64,000 bases of DNA from Typhlomys cinereus (taxonomy: Eukaryota; Chordata; Mammalia; Rodentia; Platacanthomyidae): the NCBI GenBank assembly GCA_023101885.1, contig JALPQD010000401.1, positions 1,860,001 to 1,924,000 of the forward strand, read 5' to 3'. The notes below the pieces were generated by a model. The model saw only the letters and a list, made by a program, of their open reading frames with translations. It did no database searches and was not told the DNA's origin. The translations under genes and the position numbers were made by a program. Positions 34,682-46,908 of this stretch are shown piece after piece; the stretch's first letter is position 1; each line of letters starts with the position of its first letter.

Positions 34682-37600
34682 AGGCATGTGTGCGTGCAAA
34701 ATAAATAAAAATATTTAAAAGAAGAGTAAGAGTATTTCCTAGGACAGAAGAGATTATCTATTGTGTGGCAAAACAGGGTGAGTCAAGACTAAAGCATACC
34801 CTGGTCTGTTTCCCTCGCAGCCCCCAAGTCGCCCCTCTGCCCTGTTACCTGCATAGGAAGACACAGGAGAAATCTGCAGTGGGTAGAGCTCGCTCATGCT
34901 GACTGGCTGCTCGTCACTCTCAGTGGTCACTTCCACGACTTGGCAAATGTCTGGCGGATTGGTGACAATCTCTTGATCTTCAATGCTGCTGTCCAGATGG
35001 GACTGTCCTACAACTTCAAGGAACAAGGATCCAGCATGCATCAAAGTCTTTACACATCGGAATTGTAGCACATACTCTCAAGAAAGAGACCTTTCCCCCA
35101 ACCCAGGTAGGTCACCAGTTTGGACTTGGATTCCTGGCTGCCCCATGCCACCTTCCAGGACAGTGAAGAACAATCTGAGTTCTATGTTAATGCCTCAATA
35201 GCCCACAATAGCCATGTTCCCAGGTTCCTACCAATGCTGCTTGAGTTTCACATTTGGTACAATTATAGCCAAGATTGCAGGCTGCATTCTGACCCAGCTC
35301 CTGGCTAGAGATCAATGGTCCGGACCTATTTTTGTTCTCTGCTCTTGCTCTGAAGGAAGCAGTATGCTTATCTGCTGGGCTCTGTGGTCCAGGAGACATT
35401 ATCAAACCTTAACAAGAAGGGAAAGACACAAAAATTCACCCGACTGTGCCATTCCTAGCTAAAGAGGAAGGGGAAATTTCTATTCACACTGCTTGTTTTC
35501 CTGCTCTATATGAGACCCACTGTCCAAAATATCAGAACAATAGTCAGTCCCCGCTCTAAAAAAAACTTAGCATTGAACTTGAACTGACTAGAACCCGAGG
35601 GGATGAACTCAAACATACTGCCTCAAAATATGTATGTAACTAAAATTTATTTTGAGACATGATAAACTCACACAGTTCTAAGAAATAATACAGAAAGGTC
35701 CCAGGTGCATTTCAACTCAGTTTCCAGGTTAATACCTTAAGAGACTAGAGTCCAGTATCTCAGCCACAAGATGGACAATGGGAACAAGCCACTGTCTCCT
35801 TTGGGTCTCCTCAGTTTAATTTGGATCCCTCTATGTACATGTGAATAGATACTTCATTGCAATTTTATTATACACACAGTTTCACGTACCAAACACCATA
35901 GTGAAAACACTGACTCTATCACACATATCCCTCTACTTTTGTAATGATATATCCACCTTTCTTCAGTACCCTCCATCCACCTCCTTGTCCCTAGCCCTTA
36001 GACACAATCTGTTCCTCGCGTCTGTAACTTTTGCCATTTCAAAAACAAAACACAAACCAATAGTTTAAATAGTAACTGATTATCTCTGCTTCTTTTGTTG
36101 CTGTGATAAAAATACCTAACAAAGCAACTTAAGAGAGAAACTACCTTGGCCACAGCTCCAAAGTAGTTCATCATAGGGGGAAGACAAGGTGTCAGGAGCT
36201 TAGCTGGTCACATCGCATGGACATTTTGAAAGCCGAGAGAAATAAACACTCTTGTTCAGCTCGGTGCACTCCTTTTTATAAAGTCCAAGACGGAAAAGCA
36301 CAGGGAATGGTGCTACCCACCTCAATTAACCTAGTCAACATAATCCCTCACAGACATACCCAGAGTCTAAATGCTTCCGCGCAGGTAAGCCTGGAGGCTC
36401 GTCTCTCAGGTGATTCCAAATCAGGACACGTTGATGGGTAGCATTCACCATCACGGAACCCTTCAAGCCTAGCACTTTCTTTGGTCCTAACATAATTCAC
36501 TGGAAAGCCACCAAGTTGCTATAGGTACAAACAGTTGGATCTAAATTGTTGGGGTACATATTCTACTACATAGATCTACCCTGTTTATTCAGCCACTGAA
36601 GGATCATGGGTTGAGATCAGTCTTTGGCTATTACAAATAAGGCCGTGATGAAGGTTTGTGCTCAAGTTTTCTACGAATGTAAGCCTCCATTTCTATAGGA
36701 TACATACTCAGGAGTGCCACTGCTGGCTCAAATGGAATTCCATGCTGGTTTCACAAGAAACCAAGGGCTTCCCTGAGCAGCTACTTGTTTCACTCTCTCA
36801 TAGCAGTCTGAGTGATCTAATTTCTCTGCATGCTTGCTAGCGTTTTTTAGGTGGTATCACCATTTTTATTTTAGTCATTCTTCTTGATAAATAATGGTAT
36901 TATCTTGTGTTTTTAATTTGAATGTCGTCAATATTCTAACTTTAAACAGAATTGACTTCATACTGCTGCTGGCAATATTGACTTGTCTATGAAAATTGGT
37001 TCCGGTTAATAATGGAGACAGCTTAACAGCACAGTAACAACATTCCTAAGGTCCTCAAAGACATTGCCGCCAAAATCAATGTCATACTCTGACATGTAAA
37101 GGCTATTTTAACATTTCCCACCCACCTACAACTGCATAGTATTTAGGTTAGGCCGGAAGAGGTCCAATTCAAGTCTCCTTGAGGGTTAGTTTGAGTTTCA
37201 CTCATTGAAATCATGTCCTTGGCTGAAGTATCTTTAAGTTCCTGTTTTAATTGCTTTGGGGAGAAGATGAGGTTATTATATGGTTTCTACTCAGGGACAG
37301 TTTCAATGGGCACAAGAATCCCAGAGTCTTTAATAAAAGGAGGCAGAGAGGCTGCCAGGAAAGGAGGTGGGGATTGTACCCAAAGAACACACAAAACCTG
37401 GCATGGCCTGCAGCAGGAAGAGACTTGAGTGCTGTTTGGGTTTTCCTGGCAGCAATATAATTTTTTAAAAAGTAAGGCAGGTTATATATGGCAGGCAGAC
37501 TCCCAAATTCGTATTTCAACCTTCAGCGTATCCCACTGAGAGCAAGGACATCAATTAGGAGTTGACTTGACTTGGACAGCGACTTCTCAAATTTTTCCTG

Positions 37601-37698
37601 TCTCTTCTCTCAAGGAAAGAAAATGCCAGGAAAACAAAATCCTGTTCTGTCACAAGCCCGATGAAGCAGCAGGGTTGGAATAGAAGCCAGGCAATTAT

Positions 37699-37750
<52 letters not shown>

Positions 37751-40700
37751 TGCACATTCATCCACATGCGTGTGTGAGGTGCGAAGGGGACAGGTGACAG
37801 GCTCACACGTAAACTTGACTTAAATCAAAAATCACCTTCTCCTTTGCACTGTCACTCCCAGCAGCCACAAGGAGCTAGTTAAGACGATCACAATGGCAGC
37901 AGCTCGGGAATCCTCTGCATTCATTCCTTTGTTCTGCCCAGCAGTTCACTCTCTTACTGCCTCTGCCCCTAATGCCCAGCTCAGTTATCCAAATACCCCA
38001 GATTTACAGGGCACCTGCTTGGGGCCACCACTAACATTCAGTACTAGGAGGGGTAGAGCCATGATGGAGACAAGGATAGGTTTGGAAGAAGTCTAGAGGG
38101 CACAGGCCAAGTTCTAACAATCTAGGGAGGAAGTGAAGGCAGAGAAAGAAAGGGGGAGGTCAGGGAAACTGTGTGATACCACGAGCTAAAAGTTGAGGAA
38201 GTGAGGTATTTTTTTCAGCTGGAAAAAAATTCAAGGCTTCAATTAGGCAGTTCTTGGTGTGTGGGTGTGGGTGTGGGTGTGTGTGTGTGGGGGGGAGGCA
38301 GCAAGCAAAAGGCATTGTTCACATGGCCCTGGGCTTTGTCCTTCCTCTGATCGACTTTCTTAACAGATACATGCCACATCTCCTCAACCCAGTCTCTTTG
38401 ACAGCTGGAAACTGGCGACAGAACTTTCTGAATGGTGTTGTGGCTGTGCTTGCAGTTGGCATCAGACAGGAATTTAATGGGTGTCTACTCAACAAATAAT
38501 AAATGAAGGGCTCCAGGTTCAGTGACTGAAGACATCAGAATCCACAGGGAGTTTCCTGATAACTTGCAAATACAGGATAGAACATTAACGCTTTCAAGCC
38601 AATGCCAGGACTTCTAGCAAGTCGACTCTTTAAACCCAGAAGAAGCGATGACGAGAAGAGGCTCTGAGCTGACGAAAACATTCTGTCGTGAAAAGGATGC
38701 TGGGGACACAGCTCGATGCATTTATTGACACTTACAGAATAGTGGGGCTGGGGCTAGAGCGGGCTTGGTGGTAGCCTACTTGCCTAGCACTGGTAAGGCC
38801 CTACGCTTGTTCCCAGCACTGAAAACACATAGGTTTGTATACCTAAAAGGGACTAGTTTATGCTCTATTGCAATTAGTATATAACTTAAAGCACCTAGAC
38901 TCACATTTTAAGAGTATCCCAAATGCTAGATGCTAGGACAGAAAGGAGAGAATCTGTCTTCTGGGCTAGGACCTGGATATACTGTTTAGATAATTAATTA
39001 TATTGTCTCTGAAGCCAAATTTCCCTCACAGGAATGTGCTATTTGAAGAATGAGCAATTTTGTCCACCACAGCACGGATAAGGGCACTTTGGAAAGTTTC
39101 CAGTTCGCAAATGAAAGCCCCCCAGAGAAGTAGGGAAACCCCTGTATCTGAGATGCTCTGCAGACATGCTCAGGTTCTGTCGCTCATCCATCCCTCTTCC
39201 TAGAGCATTCCTCTGGGTGCCAGGCAGCATGTCATCCGACCCACAAATAATGTCGCCTAACTTTCCAAGCACATTCTCCTAAAGCTTCCCGCCCTCTAAG
39301 GAAGACATAATGCTGATCCCCCTTTCAGACAGGATGAAGCAATGACATCAGAGAGAACAAAATAACCAAGTTGAGGTTGGTGGACCAATGTGTGGCAGAA
39401 CCAAGGATTCAAGGTCAGCTTCACTTGACCCCAATTTTCAACTCCTCTGTAACATGGCCGTCCTAAATGAGAACATTCAACAAAATTCACACTGATTCAT
39501 TCTTGGCTTTCTAAGCCCCTCTTAGGACAAAAAGCTTCAAATCTCACGTTAATGAATTGTTGGGCTCATACCTAACTTTGAAAAATTCCTTTTCATCAGT
39601 TCTCTGTGGGGTGTCAGAAATTCTCAGATGGTCAGAGGAGCTAGAAATCCACCAAGCTCCTCCAGTGAAAGGTCAGCCACCACACAAAGTCACCCCTGGA
39701 AGCACAACTTGATTGGAATCTAGTTGCTGAGAGTGACAATATTCTTCATAGCTGCTTACTGATGGGCTGGTTTGATTGCTTAAAAAGGTCATTTTTACTT
39801 TATTAACAATTGTTGACTTGGCTTACGCTCGGGCTTCAGAGAAAGTGCTTGGGCACAGGCTACTGAAAACAGAAAGGCACTTGAAGGGGGTTTGGGCCTA
39901 TCATTTTACTGCTGAAAACCTGAAACCCAGAGGCTAAGGCCATCGCCAAGGTCACCAGGTGGCTGCAGGGCCAAGAGCTGAACTGACTAGCAAAGCATAT
40001 AAAATCAGGACATCAGCATTTCGCATGGGGAGCAATGTATCCTCAACCTCAGGGTTTCAACACTGAAACTGTAAATGCCAGTCTTTATGATGGGTTGCTA
40101 AGGAACATTTCCTATTCAAATATATTTCAGTGTTGTTATTATCATTACCTTGTCTTGCCTTCCTCTTGCCACAGAATGATTTATTTGCTTTACTTATTTG
40201 ATGCTCCCAGTTTCATTGAGGTGGAATATTAGTGTTATTATTCCCATTTTATACATAACATTATGCTTCTATTTTATGAAGAATATGCATGTGTGATTTC
40301 AATATACATACATTGAGTCTCAGAGAGGTTAAGGAGTGTGCTCGTGGTCACGTGGTGAATAAAAAACCAAACAAACTCTAAAAGTAGGTCTAGAACCCAA
40401 GTCTTTACACGCCTAATCTAATCTAGTCTTTATCAAAGCAGCAGTGACTTGTACCGATAAAAAAAGCAGCCATCAGCGGCTTGGGTCCATGACATAAGAT
40501 TAGGAACTTCAAGGACAGGGTTGAATCCTTGGGTCCAATTGCCTGGGCATCCATTGTGGTAGGTTGAAAGCACAGCAAGAGAAAGCAATAGCCGCTGGTG
40601 TTGTGGAGATTATTCCCACCATGGGAACACAGTATCACGTGCTTCTGCACAGAGCAAAGGGAACAAGTTTCCCCAGCACAAACTCAGACAGAGTTTTTGA

Positions 40701-42623
40701 GGTCAAGAATCTGGAAGCAGAAGTACGGGCTAACAACAGAACTGGTGCACAGTGATGAAGACCATCATTGACTTTCTTTTACAGCTTGCACATGCCAGTT
40801 AAGTTATTAAGACTGATTCAAGTTTAAAAATGGGTCTGAATGTGTTAGGCAAAGGCCAGGTGATATCAAACACAAGGGGACTTGGGTCTTTGCCCTGGGG
40901 GCAATGGCAGCACGCTCAAACTGGCATTTCCAAAAATCACTGTGTGGTACAGAAGATAGTAGAACAGAAGCAGGGCCCAGCACAGAGCTAAAATCTAACT
41001 GGAAACAGTGACAGAACTTGAAGGAGACAGCTGGGAAACACAATGAAGGGAGGACCTAACAGTTCTTAATAGGGGCTGGAGGTAACAAGGAACAAGAAGA
41101 GAAAAAAAAAAAAAAATACAGCCTCATGAACACGCCATGGGTTTATTAAGCAAATAAAAGCTTCGTAAGGTTGGGCTGTGAAGTGGTTCATCTGCTAAAA
41201 GTACCTGCACACAAGGAAAACCGACTTCTGAAAGTTGACCTCAGGTCTGTTCAACTTCATTAGGTCGAAAAAGAACAGACTCAGTCCAACTCCTCTACCT
41301 GTGTCTCTTTAGCACACAGAAACTATCCCATCTGTGTGAGATGGTTCTTCAAAGACAAATATACACATTACCAATTCTGTGTCTGGGATGTTTTGGTATC
41401 TTAGATCAAACTTCACACAGTCTTTCTTATTGCCAAGAGTTTTCTAGATATTCTGAATGGGTACCTTGTCTCCTTTCCCCTATTCCAAAAGGGCAGTGCT
41501 CAGCCCTACCAGGATTAGTCTCAGAACATAGCTGCTAACCCAAAGAAAACAAACATAGGGGATTTTTTTTTTAAAGGGATTCCCTCCATTTAAGAAAGTG
41601 ACTATAAAAAATCTTGGAGAATTTTTTTTAAGCACCAGAAAAAAATAGCAAAAATTAGGGTCCCAGTGGTAGTGGGGAGACAGAAGTCCACTTCAGCAGG
41701 CCAGCATCTCTGCCATCAGTGGTCATCCTCAAAACAACCTTGAGTTCTCACCAGGTCCCCTCAAGGGGACCCCAAATTAGTATCTCAGGTTGTGAGTTTG
41801 TTCTTCAGCTCTTCTGGTCCCCTCTATGGGTACCCACATTTCAAACCCGAGTTTTAAAAAGTTATTTAAGGCTGGAGATGCAACTCAGTGCTGGAGTACT
41901 TGTGTAGCATGCACAGGACCCTGCTTAGCCCCCCTCCACCCCAGCAATTCAGAAAAGAAAAAGAAAGCCCTCCACCCCAATGGCTCAAGCTCACTTTACA
42001 TAGAGTTAGTCCAATTGGAAGCAATTACCAGAAAAGATGCCAATGGGGAGCTGAAATGAAGACATAAGACATCACACCCTAATCATTGTGTGTCTGGTCA
42101 CTCGACTGCCTGATGAACTTCACAGTGATGAATGGAGTCCCTGTGTCCCAGTGATCTTTGCTTTATTGAAGGGTGGGGTTCCCTTTTATCAAGGAACACA
42201 ATGGGACCGGAAGCACTGCCTCATCATCAGGCGGAGTGTGGGCACCTGTAAGCTTCATACCCTGGCCTGTAGATCCTTTCCACACAATTCAGCAAAAGCG
42301 CTGCTACCCTGGGCAGGAGGCCAGCGGAGCACTGTCAGAACAATTCGCCAAGCTGCTGACTTCTTCCGTTTCCTAAACACAGAAGCCACCACACACCCAA
42401 CGAAAATTCAATGCTAAAGAAAAGTAAAAATAAAAATAAGGAGGGGTTCCTCCTTCCCTCTTCTTAAAGGGGAAGCAGAGACACATCTTCTGGGTGCTAC
42501 TTAAAACTTAAAAGACATGTTTAGGCATGGGGGCACCATACTTGTTTTTGGCTGCTTGCAAGTACATCCAACTGTTATGAAGTAGGGAATAAGAGCAGAA
42601 GAGCAAGCACAGCCTGCTGCAAA

Positions 42624-42715
<92 letters not shown>

Positions 42716-45323
42716 AACTAGTGTGCTGGAAACTAGTGTGTGTGTGAGAGAGACGCACACAGAGAGACAGAGGGACAGAGAGAGACAGAATTGTGTGGTC
42801 AGAATAAAAGTGAATCACTACAGCAATTAAACAAGAATTCATTTGTCAATGCAACATTTTAGGCTGCATGCACCGTTTTTTGCTCATGAAAACGGCCAAA
42901 CTTACAACAACAACTACCCCCAGCAACCACTGTTGTAATAGTGGCATGAATGTGATAGGGGTAACAACTGCTTTCTGGTTGGATATAAGTTCCACATTTC
43001 AGCAAGGAACACATGCCTGGTACTGTAAACCGAACACGTGCCTGGTACTGTAAACCAAGACATATGGAAGAGGAGGCCATAAGACCCTAGGGAGGAACAA
43101 ACTATTAAGGTTTAGCTATAAGAACATGATATCAAACTACTGTCATTATATTCATAGATTAAAGAAATTCTCAGCACTAGATCAATAAGCTTTCTTTTGC
43201 AATGGAAGGTATTTAACACAGACAATAAAAACCAGCCCAAGTGCAGAGACTATGGACAGGTCCTAAACAGCATCTAAATCATCTCACACTACAAGACTCA
43301 GGAAACATCACAAAAGAGGAGACAATAAGACTGTAGGTGCCAGATGCGGGAGGGGTGATGTGGACAATATCTTCTGAACATGCTAGGGCTGTTGCATCGA
43401 TGAACTCAATGCAGCTGTGTTCAAGACGTGCACGTAAGTTGACCTATCAACGTTGCACCATGGAAGGGGGAAGATCTCAAGAGCTACACCTTACTTAGAG
43501 ACTGCTGAGGGCAGATGCTGGCTATGGGGAGGGAGCTACTTTCTTCAGTGGTATACCCAGAAATACATCATCCCTGCTCCAGCAAGTGCTCAGACAACCC
43601 AGTGGGATACACACAGAAAAAGACATGAAAGTAGGAACTAGACTGGTTGGGAAGAAAGTTTGCAGTTTGAAAAGGAGGAGGGATGGGACTGGGTAATAAG
43701 GGCTAAAAAATGACATAAACTCATTGGATGCACATATGAAACTGTCAAAGGATTTTTTTAAAAAACAAAAAGTAAATATGCAAAATAAAAGGTACTGGTG
43801 GTGCTGGTGGCTGGTATCCACTGAATTCAGTTATTGGTTTTATTCCATTTCCCCAGTTAAAGAGTCTCCAGACAACAGATAAAATACTATAGTGCGAAGC
43901 TCCTGTTTCAGCTGCAGTTTTCAGCTCGCACACATATTCTCACTAAAGCGTAATGAAAACTCCTTAAAGCTTTCATCTCAGGGTCGGAGTAAAAATTGAA
44001 ATGACATACAAGTTTAGAAGAAAATGAACTGAAAGCAAGACATGCTATCACTTTATGGGCTGGGGAGATGGGCCAGTGGTTGAAGTATTTGCCACACGAG
44101 TAAAAGGATTAGAGTCTGGAGCCCTACACAAAATGCCCAAAGAGTCTAGCAGTCCTCTTGTAATTCCAACCTCAGAAGGCGGAGACTGGGAGTCTCCCCC
44201 AGAACCCCAGGGCAAGCTGGGGTCTAGCCAGACTAGACCTATTGGTGAGCTCTGGGTTTGATTTGAAGCCCTGTCTCAAAAGAATAAAGAGGGAAAAGCA
44301 GTGGAGGATAATTCCAGACATCAATTTCAGGTCGCTACACCCATGTGCATACACGCACACCCGCACATGTGTGAACACACATGTATACATGCACACACGT
44401 ATCCATACATATATATACATGAAAATGAAAAAAGGAAGGTATCATTTTTAAATAAAGTATTCTGTGCAGTAGAATGGCATGCCTATCTCAAAGGCTACGG
44501 TAGCCACAGGGTCAAGATCCTTGGGCTTCTCTTCTCTATCCTCAGTTTCAAAGATCATTGGTGCAAATCAAGAATGACAGGTTAGGCGGACGCAAAAGCC
44601 CTGTGCAGAGTTGAAAGTCCCAGATCAAAGTATCATGAGCAACGGTTAACAGTTTTTTTGAAAAAAAATTTTATGAATCAACTTCATTTTAATTATACTC
44701 TGGTAAAGGCCACAAATTAATAAGATATAGCCACTCATTATTAATTTATTATTAAGACCAAGAACAGAATCATAAATCCAATAGGCAGCTGTCTCACCAA
44801 TCCTAACCCCTGGCTTTGCTCTAGGAAGTAGGACTTCCCAACCCCAGCCATAGGAAAGGGCAAAGAACAACCAATCTGACAGAATACCTACATCTGAAGA
44901 CCTAACTGAAATGATTCAAATAATTAAAAAAAAAAAACAGCGGGGCAAAACTGGAGGAAGTGGTGTTCAGTGAAACGATCCAGGCACAGAAAGACAAATA
45001 CTGTGTGGTCTCAGACATGTGGAGGCTAATATATTTCCAAATTGCTTGAAGAGTAGATTTTTAACATTCCCAACCTCCACCCAATGAATTAGCTGGTGAG
45101 GCCGGTTCCTACCATTAGCTGGATGCGTCTTCCCACAATGTATAAACAGAATCCCAAATAGACTCACAGTAATTCTTTCTCAAATACAGGGCATTAAAAA
45201 CAGATATGGAAAACCATGGTACAACTCTGGCTTTGGTTTGGCCAATCACTTGAGGCTGACTTCACCAAATAAATGAAAGGGAACTCTAGAATCATGCAAC
45301 TCAATTCAGAATAAAGTGAGATT

Positions 45324-45379
<56 letters not shown>

Positions 45380-46877
45380 CCTATCTATCTATCTATCGAT
45401 CTATCTCTGTGCATGGAGTTTTGAATCCATCTCTTCTCCCCCTTTTTGAAAGGATCCAAGAGGCATGCGTACATTCTCCAGGGCGGGGATACCCCACAGG
45501 GCCAGAAGAAGGGGGTGTCTCTGCAAGGGTAAAAGTCAGGAAAAGGGTACCCCAAAGGGGCAGAAAAGGCAGGAAGGGGGATTTTCCCACAATCAGAAGA
45601 TGACAAGAAGCAGGGATACCCCCGCAGAAGCGATGTCTAAATTCAAGCAATGGAGGATACTGACAGGCTCCGGGGGTGGCTTCCTGCCTCAGTTTCACTG
45701 AGAATCCAGAAAGGAAGGCACCCAGACAGAGGTTTGTTTCTGTACGTTATTTAATCTCTCAAGTTCTTAGCAACATCAGAGGTCCAGAACAAAGTGTCAA
45801 AGCTCAAGAGGCAGCCAAAGACCAGCTGGCACCCAAGCTCCAGCTCTGGGTTTTGGGGGCACAGTCAGAGCGTTACTGTTGTGCCTCTACTCTTGGACGG
45901 AATCCCTGGTGGCCACTACCCGCAGCATCCCAGGGCCTTACAGAGGTATAATTCACAACTTGCCACTCCCCTCCCCCAAGTGTGGGAGTTACTCTCAGGA
46001 ATTTGACCTCCATATTATACTTTGCTATAAAAACAAAATTTTAAATACACCCTCCCTCAATTCAGATCAAGTTCATCTTTCTCCTCGTGGCTTTTAAGCC
46101 CCTGTGGCACTTCCTGCCTCCCCGAGGAGACCCCAGAGAGCCTGCAGCACATGACACTGTGACGCACTGGCCTCCTTTCTCTCCCCTGTGTACTACCAGG
46201 GTCCAGATCTGTTCCGTGAACCACCTGAAACTCTTCACACAGCCGCTGCTGGGGAATGTGGAAGGCCACTCTTCCCAGACCCCCGATGTAGTTCTGAGTT
46301 GTTCTCTCTCCTTTCCTCTCCTCTCTATTTTCTTCTTTTGCAGTATTTACCACAAACAGGAGCGCTACACTTACCTGCGTCTTTATGTCCCCTGTGTTCC
46401 CATGAAAAGAGGAATCAGGCCTGACGTGTTCCCTGTCTACTTCCTGCTCCCATTATGGAGTCTGATACAAGGGAGGGGCTCCACAAATCTACCAAGTTGG
46501 TCGGTCCTTTGGCAACGAGTGCCTGTGCCTTGGGTTTTTGACTTGTACCAAGAGGGTCACTTCTAACAGGTGTGCATGGAGCAGTAGTTGGGAGGGTTGC
46601 CGAGGACAGCATTTTCTCTCCTTGCTTCCCAAATTAAATAAATAACATCTTCATCCAGGCAACTGAACAGCAAGCGATTAAGAACTGCTAACACCAGCCC
46701 TGGGGAGGAAGCCTCTGTCACTCTAGCTTTTGTTGGACTTGACCCCTCCGCACTCCGCCATCTAAACCACAAACCCCTTATTGTTCATCCCTGAAGTCTA
46801 GGGACTGAACCAATTAAGAGACATTTTATGACCTTCTCCTAGTATATTACAAATTTCAGACATTAGAGGGCTATTTA

Positions 46878-46908
<31 letters not shown>

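Larger units (their letters stand above)
27069..34848 (-). other. IRF2 intron 7 (7.8 kb)
   Basis: Contains an MLT1-type LTR, a possible MIR near 28110-28210, a MIR-like copy, an old L1 3' end, a SINE split by an LTR-like element, and a CA-tailed SINE, each listed separately. A poly(A) run of about 20 lies near 29993-30014. A possible MIR scrap lies at 29085-29160. The stretches 28210-29080 and 30020-32140 show nothing that I recognise. Confidence 0.85.

Noticed and set aside
45325..45407. Regular spaced repeats resembling a CRISPR array
   Set aside because: Simple tetranucleotide microsatellite in a mammalian intron. There are no spacers.
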